A stretch of 64,000 nt of DNA from Tubiluchus corallicola (GCA_030141605.1 JAQGDQ010000189.1:1-64000); one strand, 5' to 3'; numbered from the stretch's first letter, positions 1-9,911 are shown. The notes: generated from the sequence alone by a model not told the origin. Numbers and translations are program-made.

Positions 1-220
1 CGATTCATGAAGCTTACAGCCCCTGCTTTTTAAATAAGAGAGCGTTTTTTTATATAAAGTAAGATCAGAAACATATGGGATAAGGGCTGGATCAGCTTTG
101 ATAGAAGCATTTCGACATGTAAAAGAGCGTAATAATTCCTGCTGTTGTGCTCTATATGGAAAAAATATTTGTGCAGGTTGTGAGACTAATCGTGATATGG
201 GTGCATATTGATAACAGAAA
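1..220 (-). CDS. possible C-terminal fragment of an unknown protein, cut by the insertion sequence
   Basis: One minus-strand frame is open across this whole stretch (about 73 codons). It runs off the left window edge, and its upstream side abuts the terminal repeat of the IS256 copy. The peptide is rich in Cys, Arg and Gln and I do not recognise it. An open frame of this length in AT-rich DNA could arise by chance, so this is only a candidate for a gene broken by the element. Nothing else is visible here. Confidence 0.3.
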
Positions 221-260
221 GACACTGTTTCACAAAGTGTGTAAACTAAAAAAATACCGA

Positions 261-286
261 GGGTTTGGCTATTTATAGCTGGACCC
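261..286 (-). terminator. hairpin overlapping the transposase stop codon (IS copy 1)
   Basis: Read on the minus strand, GGGT and ACCC arms enclose an inner GCTA-TAAA-TAGC stem that contains the transposase TAA. A run of T follows a few bases later. This is a plausible intrinsic terminator carried at the IS end. The same sequence is present in copies 2 and 3. Confidence 0.45.
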
Positions 287-1469
287 TTTTTTCAAATATA
301 ACTAAGAACTGATTCAAGACAATGCCCCAGTTTCTGATTGGCATTGACCATTTTTTAGTTGCTTCTCTGGTTGCCAAAAATACAGATTTCATTACAGCCT
401 GGTCTGACGGGAATGAAAGTTTGTTTTTTGTGTATTTTCTGATTTTTCCGTTGAGATTCTCAATCAGGTTGGTTGTATAAATTATCTTTATGATTTCCAG
501 CGGAAACTCAAAGAATACTGTTAGATCTTCCCAGTTGTCTCGCCAGCTTTTAATTGCGTAAGAGTATTTATCCTCCCAAGCTGCTGCAAAATCTTCTAAA
601 GCTGCTTTTGCAGCCTCTTTTGTAGGGGCGTTATAGATTTGCTTCATATCTTTTGTAAATGCCTTTTTATCTTTCCAAACCACGTATCTGCTTGCGTTAC
701 GGATTTGATGAACAACACATATTTGTGTTTTAGATTCAGGGAAAACAGTTCGGATAGTATCTGTAAAACCATTCAAGTTATCTGTTGCCGTAATCAGAAT
801 ATCGTTAACTCCACGGGCTTTCATATCGGTAAGTACGTTCATCCAAAAGGCAGCGGACTCACTCTTGCCCAACCATAAGCCAAGAACCTCTTTTTTCCCA
901 TCTCTGCGAAGTCCTACGGCAATGTAAACGGTTTTGTTGACGACCTTAGAGTTCTCCCGCACTTTAAATACAATGCCATCCATCCAAACAATTAGGTATA
1001 CAATTTCCAGAGGTCGGTTCTGCCACGCTACAATGTCGTTGGTGACTGAATCGGTAATCCTTGATATGGTGGATGTAGAAACTTCAAAACCGTATAGCTC
1101 CCGAATTTGCTCTTCAATATCGCTATTACTCATTCCTTTAGCATAAAACGAAACAATGATATTCTCTAAGCCATCAACCATGTTCCCTCCTTTGGGTACA
1201 ATCATCGGATTAAACGAAGCATCACGGTCTCGGGGAACCTGAATGTTGGATTCTCCCAGAGTGGTTCGGACTCTCTTCTCTGAATAGCCATTGCGGGCAT
1301 TCTGATTATCCGATTTTTGATTCTTATCATAGCCTAAATGACCATCGAGTTCTCCTTCAAGCATCTTTTCAATGCCTCGTTTTTGGAGCTCTTGTAAAAA
1401 ACCATTGAGCTCTTCCCCTGAATTAAACTGTTCAAGGAAATCATCATTTAATAAATCTTCTTTTTTCAT
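273..1469 (-). CDS. IS256-family transposase (copy 1)
   Basis: This 398-residue protein catalyses transposition of the surrounding element. The family DDE triad can be placed at about Asp164 (in VWMDG), Asp230 (in TATDN) and Glu337 (in TTNLIENLN). A Cys/His motif (CVVHQIRN) lies between the second Asp and the Glu, as in other IS256 (mutator-type) transposases. The length fits the family. The protein differs from the copy at 8486-9682 by about five substitutions, so the element spread recently. It appears intact. Confidence 0.95.
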   Translation of the reverse strand: MKKEDLLNDDFLEQFNSGEELNGFLQELQKRGIEKMLEGELDGHLGYDKNQKSDNQNARNGYSEKRVRTTLGESNIQVPRDRDASFNPMIVPKGGNMVDGLENIIVSFYAKGMSNSDIEEQIRELYGFEVSTSTISRITDSVTNDIVAWQNRPLEIVYLIVWMDGIVFKVRENSKVVNKTVYIAVGLRRDGKKEVLGLWLGKSESAAFWMNVLTDMKARGVNDILITATDNLNGFTDTIRTVFPESKTQICVVHQIRNASRYVVWKDKKAFTKDMKQIYNAPTKEAAKAALEDFAAAWEDKYSYAIKSWRDNWEDLTVFFEFPLEIIKIIYTTNLIENLNGKIRKYTKNKLSFPSDQAVMKSVFLATREATKKWSMPIRNWGIVLNQFLVIFEKRVQL

Positions 1470-1500
1470 TACTGTCTAAAGTTTTAAAATTAAACAAAAA

Positions 1501-1528
1501 AATGCCGAGGGTTGCAACCCTCGGCATT
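1501..1528. promoter_or_regulatory. perfect 28-bp palindrome between IS end and transposase start (copy 1)
   Basis: AATGCCGAGGGTTG is followed directly by its reverse complement, giving a 14-bp perfect palindrome about 30 bases upstream of the transposase ATG. T-rich and A-rich runs flank it. It would fold as a strong hairpin in any transcript entering from outside, so an insulating or terminator role is likely. It recurs at 9714-9741. Confidence 0.6.
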
Positions 1529-1557
1529 TTCTATTTACACAGTTTATGAGATAGTGC

Positions 1558-1613
1558 TTTCAAATATAACTAAGAACTGATTCAAGACAATGCCCCAGTT
1601 TATGAGATAGTGC
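1558..1613 (-). mobile_element. internally deleted relic of the same IS256 element
   Basis: This stretch matches IS positions equivalent to about 291-335 and then jumps straight to the right terminal repeat (TTTATGAGATAGTGC). The jump occurs at the shared hexamer CAGTTT, so about 1.2 kb was lost by a microhomology-type deletion. It abuts the complete copy 1 directly. Confidence 0.8.
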
Positions 1614-1623
1614 TGTTTTAGTA

Positions 1624-3443
1624 TTATTGCGCCTCCCAATTGAGAATAGGCCACTGTTCATCATTCACCCATCAAGTATTTGAGAAGTCCCAGTATTCAA
1701 AGACTTCTTTATCCTTTTCAGTATCTTTGTACTTGCTGCCCTCTTTTTTCAAATGGCTGCCACTGCTAACTCCTTTTCCTGCCGGATTTCCAGGAAGTTC
1801 CTGCACTCCTGAACTTTCCTCATCCCAATAACTATAAATATCACTATTTTCAGACGCATCTCCTCCTATCAAGCCACCAAGCAGTGGAGATGCATTATTC
1901 GTCTCTCCGGTGGCATAACAGTTCTCAATTATGGCTGCTCCTGTAGCAGTACAACTTCCTATTAGTCCACCATAAGAGGCCCCTAATCCGCTAAAACCTT
2001 TAGCATCTCCTGTGCTGTAAGAGTTGGTGACGGTGCCTCCAAGGAATCCTATTAAGCCACCTAAGTGATTTGTGCCTTCTACATTTCCCGTAGCCTTACA
2101 CTCATTAATTTTTAAAGCATTTTCATTTTCATTAAAATATCCAAAAGATCCTGCTAATCCCCCGACATGACCGCTGGTACCCTCTGCGGTAACATTTACT
2201 GATGCGGAACTTTTTGATATTTCAAAGAGATCAGTATCAGTAAATGCTCCATATCCTAATACCCCACCAGCGTTATTACCATTATTACTTCCACTACCTT
2301 TTGCCAGTATGGAGCCTCCTGTAATATGGCAGTTAACAATTGTTGAATTGCTTCCATGCCCTACCAACCCAGCAACATGCGAATTTCCAGTTATTCCATT
2401 GCCATCTATTTTTATAATTACATTTTTTATCTCAGCGTTCCGTATATATCCAAACAGGCCTACCCCTTTTGTATTCTCTCTATCTATAAACAAGTTCTCT
2501 ATCACCTTGTCATCACCATCGAGAGAACCCTCGAATCTATTATCATTATTACCGACAGGGTCAAAGCCTTCTGCAGGGAAAGCATCCGGGAATGTGCCTC
2601 CTGTTTGGGAGGGTTCTGGTAGGGATATATTATTTTTCAAAGTATAATGGCCGTTTAAATTATATTGCATTCCTTGTAGATCCTGCCAACTCTTTATATT
2701 ATACTGCTCTTTGGTAGTGTTGTAGCTAAAGGGAGAATATTCTATGTTTAATTTAATGGTAATGTCGCCATCATCTATACTGTTCCAGCTACTGGCAATC
2801 ATCTGGCTCCATTATAATAGCTTACAACAGTGAGAGATGGCTTAATGTATTCTACGATTACAAAATATTCCTGTTCATCACCGTTTCCTGCTGTCACAAC
2901 ATAGGTTACCTCGTGATTGAAATCTGGAGTCGCCCCATCTTTTGTGCTTACAGTTGCATCATCTGATACTGTTATCTCAGGGTTCAATGAGGCTAAATTA
3001 ATGCCAAAAGGAATTTTCGCTGTAATTGTATAGTTGCCCGGTGAAATCTCTCCCGCCACATCATCATTTAATCCTGGATTATCGTCTTTCGTAAATACAA
3101 ATTTTGTAATCTCATTTTCTGTATTTCGCCCTACATTAACCTTTACGTTATAAGTCCGTTTGTCATTATTTTCCGCCGTTACTGTGTAGGATATCTTATT
3201 CTCTGAATTTACACCAAAGTTTATACGCGTTCCACTAGCAGGATTAATCGTGGCCCCCTCCGATATCTTTATTGTAGGAGTTAACTCGAGGTCTGTACCA
3301 AAAGGTACTTCAAGTGTGATATCCGGACCTGTAACATCTTCCGCAGATACATCATCATTTAATCCTGGATTATCTCCTTTCTTAAATACAAAGCTCTTAA
3401 TTGCAGTTCCTTTTCTTTCTCCTATTCTTTTTAAGTTCTTTTG
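1624..3443 (-). pseudogene. cassette P: decayed DUF5018/GLUG lipoprotein gene
   Basis: This is the remains of a surface lipoprotein of the array family. Two DUF5018-like domains (3443-2840), the linker start (SYYN) and GLUG repeats can be read. There are three lesions. The 5' end with signal peptide and promoter is missing and replaced by a dispersed hairpin repeat. A deletion of about 50 codons plus a frameshift at about 2805-2815 joins SYYN to the SSWNSIDDG segment. A TGA at 1672 stops the frame 15 codons before the expected C-terminal QWPILNWE motif and the TAA at 1624. It is more diverged from the other cassettes than they are from each other. Confidence 0.85.
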
Positions 3444-3503
3444 TCATGACACAAAAGAACCCCAAGATCAAGCCTGTAAATTCTTTTGATGAAAAACTAT
3501 GCA
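3435..3503 (+). repeat. fragment of the dispersed hairpin repeat
   Basis: A 10-bp stem (GTTCTTTTGT, 6-base loop, ACAAAAGAAC) is followed by the sequence that also follows the hairpins at 48726, 49118 and 49415. The match stops abruptly at the terminator of cassette A. It sits where cassette P should have its promoter and signal peptide. Confidence 0.75.
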
Positions 3504-3538
3504 AAAAAACCCGTGCTTTTGCAGTAAGCACGGGTTTA
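3504..3538 (-). terminator. intrinsic terminator of cassette A
   Basis: The arms AACCCGTGCTT and AAGCACGGGTT pair perfectly around a 7-base loop, followed on the minus strand by a run of seven T. It lies 35 bases after the stop codon. This hairpin type ends every cassette; the loop and lower stem here differ slightly from the others. Confidence 0.85.
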
Positions 3539-3573
3539 AATAATTATTAGTAAGTATACTTTTGCCTCTTTTT

Positions 3574-5697
3574 TTAGTTCCCCTGCCAGTAGAGAGTAGG
3601 CCACTGTCCATCACTCTCCCACTTCCATGGGTTATCATCACTGTTACCAAAATTCCAGTCGACGAAAACTTCAGCATCAGGATCCTGGCCCGTGTCATAA
3701 TATTTGCCTTCAGTTTTTCTCAGGTTAGAAGCAGCAGAAACACCTGTTCCTGCACTCGATCTTTCGCCCTGCTCTGCGCTGGCTATATCCCAGTAGCTGT
3801 TGGTAGTCGAATTATTTCCTTGATCGCCTCCAAACCCTCCTGTAGAACCATCATCTTCTCCTGTAACTTTACCTGTAGCATAACACCTTTTTACTAAGGC
3901 ATCAGAATAGTGTAGACGCCCAAAAAATCCTCCTACGTATAGTTTCCCTTCTACATTGCCTGTGGCATAACTATCCTCAATATCTCCCCTGTAAAAACGT
4001 CCTACCAGACCACCAGCATATCCGTCATCTCCAGTCCCCTTTACATTGCCTGTGGCATAACTTCTGTAAACCGTGACATTATGATCGGTAAAACTCTGAC
4101 CAGCTACTCCCACCAGGCCACCAACATAATTACTTCCTGTAACATCTCCCGTGGCATAACTATTTTTAATATAGATGTTTGAATAAGTGGTAGAGTTAAC
4201 ATATCCCGCCAAACCACCGACAGTACTATTTCCCGTTACATTGCCTGTAGTGTAACAGTTGTTAACAGAGCTACTTCGATCAAGTTTTCCCACCAGGCCA
4301 CCGACAGTATTATTTCCCGTCACATTGCCTGTAACATAACAGTTGGCAGCAAATACACCACTAACTATAGCGAGCCCCGCCAGGCCACCAACGTAATCAC
4401 CTCCCGTCACACCGCCATTCGATATTTCTATACCCACATTATTGATGGCTGAAGAGCCAAAAGCATAGCCAATCAGACCTACATATTTTATATTTCTATC
4501 TATAAAGAAATTTTTTATCACAGACCCATTCCCATCAAGTGTGCCTTTAAAACTATCACGCCCACTGCCCAAAGGATTAAAACCTTCTTTAGGTAGCTCT
4601 TCCGGGAAAATGCCTCCTGTTTGTGAGGGTTCTGGCAGCTCTATATCATTCATCAAAGTGTAATGACCTGATAAATCGTCCTTCATCCCCTGCAGATCCT
4701 GCCAGCTCTTTATCTTATACTGCTCTTTGGTTACAGTGTAGGTAAAGTCAATACCTTCAATCTCTAATACAACGTTGATAGTGCCATCATCTATAGACTT
4801 CCAATCAGAAATACTCAGCGTACTGCCTATTGTACCATTACCGTCTTTTACTTCTACTGTACCATTTGCAGTTTTATCTGCTATCTTCAATGTGTAATTG
4901 TAGCTCCCCTCTGCTATATCACTTATCTCAAACAGATCGGGTTTTTCAAAATCCCCTGCTCCTACACGGTTCTCTCTCTCGTAATAGCTCACGGTAGCGA
5001 AAGAGGGCTGTGACTTTACTGTTACAGTATACTCCTGCTGAGTGCTGCCATCTTCTGCTTCTACAATGTATTTTACACCATCAACACCTGAGAAGTCAAC
5101 CCCTGTTTCTCCACTTATTTGTTGTTCTCCATCTACCGTTACTGTGGCTCCATTAGATACCGTAAAAGTGGCTACTAATAACGCTTTTACATCTGTACCA
5201 AAAGGTACTGTTACTGTAATGTCAGTGCCTGTAATATCCCCACCAATGTCTTTGCCTAATATTCCCTGATTATTGCCTGCCTCAAACACAAAAGTTTTGA
5301 TTTTACATTCGGTATTTTGTGCTACTTCAACTGTTACTTTATACTCCTGCTCGTCGCCATTCTCCGCTGTTACTATGTAAGTTGTAGGGTTTGTTTCTTC
5401 AAAGTTTATAGGCACTCCACTAGCAGGATTAATAGTGGCACCATCCGATATCTCTATTGTAGGAGTTAACTCGAGGGCTGTACCAAAAGGAACTGTTAGC
5501 TCAATTTCTGTGCCTGTGATTACACCCGCATCTACATCGACAGCTAATGACCCATTGACACTTTTCCTAAACGCAAACTCAGTAATCAGATTCTCATCGG
5601 AGAGAGGTGGTTTTTCATCCCTTTTTTTGCATCCAAATGTAATAGCTAGGAGCAATATAAGTATATTGATTAGTGGTTTAAATGCTGCAGTTTTCAT
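3574..5697 (-). CDS. cassette A: DUF5018/GLUG repeat lipoprotein
   Basis: This is a 707-residue predicted surface lipoprotein of unknown ligand. The start was chosen at the ATG giving MKTAAFKPL, 12 codons inside the longest frame, because the signal peptide with lipobox AITFGC begins there and all sister genes start alike. Cys is followed by KKRDEK, compatible with the acidic lipoprotein export signals of Bacteroidota. Two DUF5018-like beta-sandwich domains come next, then a linker starting SYYERENRVGAG, and then about eight GLUG repeats (GGLVG with NCYVTG or SYATG) ending in W-x-TLYWQ. GLUG domains form beta-solenoids and occur in adhesins; an adhesive or antigenic role is inference. The frame is intact. 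Confidence 0.9.
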   Translation of the reverse strand: MKTAAFKPLINILILLLAITFGCKKRDEKPPLSDENLITEFAFRKSVNGSLAVDVDAGVITGTEIELTVPFGTALELTPTIEISDGATINPASGVPINFEETNPTTYIVTAENGDEQEYKVTVEVAQNTECKIKTFVFEAGNNQGILGKDIGGDITGTDITVTVPFGTDVKALLVATFTVSNGATVTVDGEQQISGETGVDFSGVDGVKYIVEAEDGSTQQEYTVTVKSQPSFATVSYYERENRVGAGDFEKPDLFEISDIAEGSYNYTLKIADKTANGTVEVKDGNGTIGSTLSISDWKSIDDGTINVVLEIEGIDFTYTVTKEQYKIKSWQDLQGMKDDLSGHYTLMNDIELPEPSQTGGIFPEELPKEGFNPLGSGRDSFKGTLDGNGSVIKNFFIDRNIKYVGLIGYAFGSSAINNVGIEISNGGVTGGDYVGGLAGLAIVSGVFAANCYVTGNVTGNNTVGGLVGKLDRSSSVNNCYTTGNVTGNSTVGGLAGYVNSTTYSNIYIKNSYATGDVTGSNYVGGLVGVAGQSFTDHNVTVYRSYATGNVKGTGDDGYAGGLVGRFYRGDIEDSYATGNVEGKLYVGGFFGRLHYSDALVKRCYATGKVTGEDDGSTGGFGGDQGNNSTTNSYWDIASAEQGERSSAGTGVSAASNLRKTEGKYYDTGQDPDAEVFVDWNFGNSDDNPWKWESDGQWPTLYWQGN

Positions 5698-5745
5698 AAT
5701 CTTAAGTAAATTTAGGTTAAACAAATTAAACAAGGTGGTCTTCTA

Positions 5746-5789
5746 TAAAGATAAAGAAAATATCTTTAAAGATAAAGTCTTTGCGGAAA
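5746..5789 (-). promoter_or_regulatory. promoter region of cassette A, with altered spacing
   Basis: The minus strand carries the TATCTTTA element and the upstream TTTC seen at sister genes, but a 15-bp partial duplication separates them by 32 instead of 17 bases. A second TATCTTTA (5767-5774) lies too close (11 bases). Activity may differ from that of the other cassettes. Confidence 0.45.
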
Positions 5790-5938
5790 TAACTAATTTT
5801 ATTTTATTCTGCTTTATTGTTTTTTTTTAACACTTCTTGTTCTTTATTTCTATCTTGAACCTTTCTTCTATACTGACTTGATGATAGTTTTTTGCTTGTT
5901 TATCCAGTGTTTGAGAGGGAATACTTTTGGTAACAGAA

Positions 5939-5973
5939 TAAAAAACCCGTGCCTTTGTCTGCAGCACGGGTTT
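5939..5973 (-). terminator. intrinsic terminator of cassette B
   Basis: AACCCGTGC pairs with GCACGGGTT around an 11-base loop, followed on the minus strand by a T run. It lies 30 bases after the stop codon. This hairpin and the spacer of about 200 bases behind it are almost identical at B, C, D, E, F and G. Confidence 0.85.
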
Positions 5974-6002
5974 GTAGTATTATTTTTGTTTTTCTTAATT
6001 AG

Positions 6003-8353
6003 TTATTGCCAATAGAGGGTAGGCCATTTACCACCATTATCATCCCACATCCAAGGTTCACTATCACTTGTGCCAAATTCCCAGTTAACGAAAACTTCAG
6101 CATCAGGATCCTGGCCTGTGTCATAATATTTGCCTTCAGTTTTTCTCAGGTTAGAAGCAGCAGAAACACCTGTTCCTGCACTCGATCTGTCGCCCTGCTC
6201 TGCGCTGGCCATATCCCAGTAGCTGTTGGTAGTCGAATTATTTCCTTGATCGCCTCCAAACCCTCCTGTAGAACCATCATCTACTCCTGTAACTTTACCT
6301 GTAGCATAACACCTTTTTACTAAGGCATCAGAATAGTGTAGACGCCCAAAAAATCCTCCTACGCGTTGTATCCCTTCTACATTGCCTGTGGCATAACTAT
6401 CCTCAATATCTCCCCTGAAAAAACGTCCTACCAGACCACCAGCATATCCGTCATCTCCAGTCCCCTTTACATTGCCTGTGGCATAACTTCTGTAAACCTT
6501 GCCATGATTACCGATAGAACTATGACCAACTACTCCCACCAGGCCACCAACATAATTATTTCCCGTTACATCTCCCGTGGCATAACTATTTTTAAAAGCG
6601 CTACTTCGATCAAGAGTTCCCACCAAACCACCGACGTATTATTTCCCGTCACATTGCCTGTAACATAACAGTTGGTAGCAAATAATCCACCAGTATAAAC
6701 GAACCCCACCAGGCCACCAACGTAATCAAGTCCCGTCACACCGCCATCCGATATTTCTATACCCACATTATTGATGTTATAGTTGTTGTTTGTAGAGATA
6801 TTAGTATAGCCAAACAGACCTACATAGTTCTTATTCTCTCTATCTATAAAGAAATTTTTTATCACATACCCATTCCCATCAAGTGTGCCTGTAAAATGAT
6901 CATGCGCATTGCCCAAAGGATTAAAACCTTCTTTAGGTAGCTCTTCCGGGAAAGTGCCTCCTGTTTGGGAGGGTTCTGGCAGCTCTATATCATTCATCAA
7001 AGTGTAACGACCACCTAGATTATCTTTTATCCCCTGCAGATCCTGCCAGCTCTTTATATTATACTGCTCTTTGGTAGTGTTGTAGCTAAAGGTAGAACCT
7101 TCTATGGTTAATTCAATGTCAACATTGCCATTCGGTATAGACTTCCAATCAGAAATACTCAGCTTACTGCCGCGTATTGTACCATTACCGTCTTTTACTT
7201 CTACTGTACCATTTGCAGTTTTATCTGCTATCTTCAATGTGTAATTGTAGCTCCCCTCTGCTATATCACTTATCTCAAACAGATCGGGTTTTTCAAAATC
7301 CCCTGCTCCTACACGGTTCTCTCTCTCGTAATAGCTCACGGTAGCGAAAGAGGGCTGTGGCTTTATCGTAACTGTTACTTCATAGTTCTGCGTAAAGGCT
7401 TCATTTTGTGATGTCACAGTGTAAGTAACAGCGTTTGTAAAGTTGACCTCTGTTTCTCCACTTATTTGTTGTTCTCCATCTACCGTTACTGTGGCTCCAT
7501 TAGATACCGTAAAAGTGGCTACTAATAACGCTTCTACATCTGTACCAAAAGGTACTGTTACTGTAATGTCAGTGCCTGTAATATCCCCATCAATGTCTTT
7601 GCCTAATATTCCCTGATTATTGCCTGCCTCAAACACAAAAGTTTTGATTTCACATTCGGTATTTTGTGCTACAGTAACTGTTACTTTATACTCCTGCTTA
7701 TAGGTTTCATTTTGTGCTGTCACAGTGTAATTAACAGCGCCGTATGTAAAGTTGACCTCTGTTTCTCCACTTGTTTGTTGGTTTCCATCTACCGTTACTG
7801 TGGCTCCCTCAGATACCGTAAAAGTGGCTACTAATAACGCTTTTACATCTGTACCAAAAGGTACTGTTACTGTAATGTCAGTGCCTATAATATCCCCATC
7901 AATGTCTTTGCCTAATATTCCCTGATTATTGCCTGCCTCAAACACAAAAGTTTTGATTTTACATTCGGTATTTTGTGCTACAGTAACTGTTACTTTATAC
8001 TCCTGCTCGTCGCCATTCTCCGCTGTTACTATGTAAGTTGTAGGGTTTGTTTCTTCAAAGTCTATACGCACTCCACTAGCAGGACTAATAGTGGCACCAT
8101 CAGATACCACTATTGTAGGGGTTAGAAAAAGGTTTGTACTAAAAGGAACTTTTAGCTCAATTTCTGTGCCTGTGATTACACCCGCATCTACATCGACAGC
8201 TAATGACCCATTGACACTTTTCCTAAACGCAAACTCAGTAATCAGATTCTCATCGGAGAGAGGTGGTTTTTCATCCCCTTTTTTGCATCCAAATGTAATA
8301 GCTAGGAGCAATATAAGTATATTGATTAGTGGTTTAAATGCTGCTGTTTTCAT
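6003..8353 (-). pseudogene. cassette B: DUF5018/GLUG lipoprotein with one frameshift
   Basis: The start is at MKTAAFKPL (lipobox AITFGC, then KKGDEK). Three DUF5018-like domains follow, then the linker and GLUG repeats. At about 6633 a single base is missing relative to sister genes (ACCGACGTATT against ACCGACAGTATT), so the first frame ends in unrelated residues at 6566. The correct frame continues from about 6626 to the normal end at 6003. One base would reunite the frames. The middle is nearly identical to cassette E and the tail to cassette C, including the unusual WMW near the end. The upstream side is 80 bases from IS copy 2. Confidence 0.85.
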
Positions 8354-8384
8354 ATTCTTAATAAATTTATTAAAGTGATCTTCG

Positions 8385-8413
8385 TAAAGATAAAGAAAAT
8401 GTCTTTGCGGAAA
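8385..8413 (-). promoter_or_regulatory. promoter of cassette B
   Basis: On the minus strand TTTC, 17 bases and TATCTTTA match the promoter of C-F except that the last base of the -7 element is A instead of G. The IS256 copy inserted about 20 bases upstream of it, leaving the core elements intact. Confidence 0.5.
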
Positions 8414-8485
8414 GTTAATTAATTTTATTTTATGACACTGTTTCACAAAGTGTTAAAACTAAAAAAATACCGAGGGTTTGGCTAT

Positions 8486-9682
8486 TTATAGCTGGACCCT
8501 TTTTTCAAATATAACTAAGAACTGATTCAAGGCAATGCCCCAGTTTCTGATTGGCATTGACCATTTTTTAGTTGCTTCTCTGGTTGCCAAAAATACAGAT
8601 TTCATTACAGCCTGGTCTGACGTGAATGAAAGTTTGTTTTTTGTGTATTTTCTGATTTTTCCGTTGAGATTCTCAATCAGGTTGGTTGTATAAATTATCT
8701 TTCTGATTTCCAGCGGAAACTCAAAGAATACTGTTAGGTCCTCCCAGTTGTCTCGCCAGCTTTTAATTGCGTAAGAGTATTTATCCTCCCAAGCTGCTGC
8801 AAAATCTTCTAAAGCTGCTTTTGCAGCCTCTTTTGTATGGGCGTTATAGATTTGCTTCATATCTTTTGTAAATGCCTTTTTATCTTTCCAAACCACGTAT
8901 CTGCTTGCGTTACGGATTTGATGAACAACACATATTTGTGTTTTAGATTCAGGGGAAACAGTTCGGATAGTATCTGTAAAGCCATTCAAGTTATCTGTTG
9001 CCGTAATCAGGATATCGTTAACTCCACGAGCTTTCATATCGGTAAGTACGTTCATCCAAAAGGCAGCGGACTCACTCTTGCCCAACCATAAGCCAAGAAC
9101 CTCTTTTTTCCCATCTCTGCGAAGTCCTACGGCAATGTAAACGGTTTTGTTGACGACCTTAGAGTTCTCCCGCACTTTAAATACAATGCCATCCATCCAA
9201 ACAATTAGGTATACAATTTCCAGAGGTCGGTTCTGCCACGCTACAATGTCGTTGGTGACTGAATCGGTAATCCTTGATATGGTGGATGTAGAAACTTCAA
9301 AACCGTATAGCTCCCGAATTTGCTCTTCAATATCGCTATTACTCATTCCTTTAGCATAAAACGAAACAATGATATTCTCTAAGCCATCGACCATGTTCCC
9401 TCCTTTGGGTACAATCATCGGATTAAACGAAGCATCACGGTCTCGGGGAACCTGAATGTTGGATTCTCCCAGAGTGGTTCGGACTCTCTTCTCTGAATAG
9501 CCATTGCGGGCATTCTGATTATCCGATTTTTGATTCTTATCATAGCCTAAATGACCATCGAGTTCTCCTTCAAGCATCTTTTCAATGCCTCGTTTTTGGA
9601 GCTCTTGTAAAAAACCATTGAGCTCTTCCCCTGAATTAAACTGTTCAAGGAAATCATCATTTAATAAATCTTCTTTTTTCAT
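8486..9682 (-). CDS. IS256-family transposase (copy 2)
   Basis: This 398-residue intact transposase has the same DDE residues as copy 1 (about Asp164, Asp230, Glu337). The visible differences are Ser for Phe in the PESK segment, His for Pro in the NAPTKEA segment, Arg for Ile near residue 327, Thr for Pro near 355, and Ala for Val in GIVLNQF. The gene is in the same orientation as the lipoprotein cassettes and as copies 1 and 3. Confidence 0.95.
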   Translation of the reverse strand: MKKEDLLNDDFLEQFNSGEELNGFLQELQKRGIEKMLEGELDGHLGYDKNQKSDNQNARNGYSEKRVRTTLGESNIQVPRDRDASFNPMIVPKGGNMVDGLENIIVSFYAKGMSNSDIEEQIRELYGFEVSTSTISRITDSVTNDIVAWQNRPLEIVYLIVWMDGIVFKVRENSKVVNKTVYIAVGLRRDGKKEVLGLWLGKSESAAFWMNVLTDMKARGVNDILITATDNLNGFTDTIRTVSPESKTQICVVHQIRNASRYVVWKDKKAFTKDMKQIYNAHTKEAAKAALEDFAAAWEDKYSYAIKSWRDNWEDLTVFFEFPLEIRKIIYTTNLIENLNGKIRKYTKNKLSFTSDQAVMKSVFLATREATKKWSMPIRNWGIALNQFLVIFEKRVQL

Positions 9683-9713
9683 TACTGTCTAAAGTTTTAA
9701 AATTAAACAAAAA

Positions 9714-9741
9714 AATGCCGAGGGTTGCAACCCTCGGCATT
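9714..9741. promoter_or_regulatory. perfect 28-bp palindrome upstream of transposase (copy 2)
   Basis: This is the same AATGCCGAGGGTTG palindrome as at 1501-1528. It lies between the right IS end and the transposase start and faces transcription arriving from cassette C. Confidence 0.6.
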
Positions 9742-9911
9742 TTCTATTTACACAGTTTATGAGATAGTGCTTATTTTATTCTGCTTTATTGTTTTTTTTT
9801 AACACTTCTTGTTCTTTATTTCTATCTTGAACCTTTCTTCTATACTGACTTGATGATAGTTTTTTGCTTGTTTATCCAGTGTTTGAGAGGGAATACTTTT
9901 GGTAACAGAAT

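Larger units (their letters stand above)
221..1557 (-). mobile_element. IS256-family insertion sequence, copy 1 (complete)
   Basis: The element is 1337 bp. It has imperfect terminal inverted repeats of about 25 bp (left end starts GACACTGTTTCACAAA, right end finishes ATGAGATAGTGC) and one transposase gene. Its length is identical to the copy at 8434-9770. No target duplication can be seen: the left flank ends ACAGAAA, whereas the right flank starts TTTCAAATA, which is itself internal IS sequence from a deleted second copy. Recombination between copies, or insertion into an older copy, would explain this. Confidence 0.9.
8434..9770 (-). mobile_element. IS256-family insertion sequence, copy 2 (complete, with 9-bp target duplication)
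   Basis: The element is 1337 bp with the same terminal repeats as copy 1. It is flanked by the direct repeat TTATTTTAT at 8425-8433 and 9771-9779. Removing it and one repeat restores exactly the spacer found between the neighbouring cassettes. It therefore entered after the array had formed. Confidence 0.97.

Noticed and set aside
5435-5830. Recurring plus-strand frames of about 60-130 codons opposite cassette 5' ends (starting MAPSDI-like).
   Set aside because: They repeat at every cassette in exact register with the lipoprotein code on the other strand and have no own signals.
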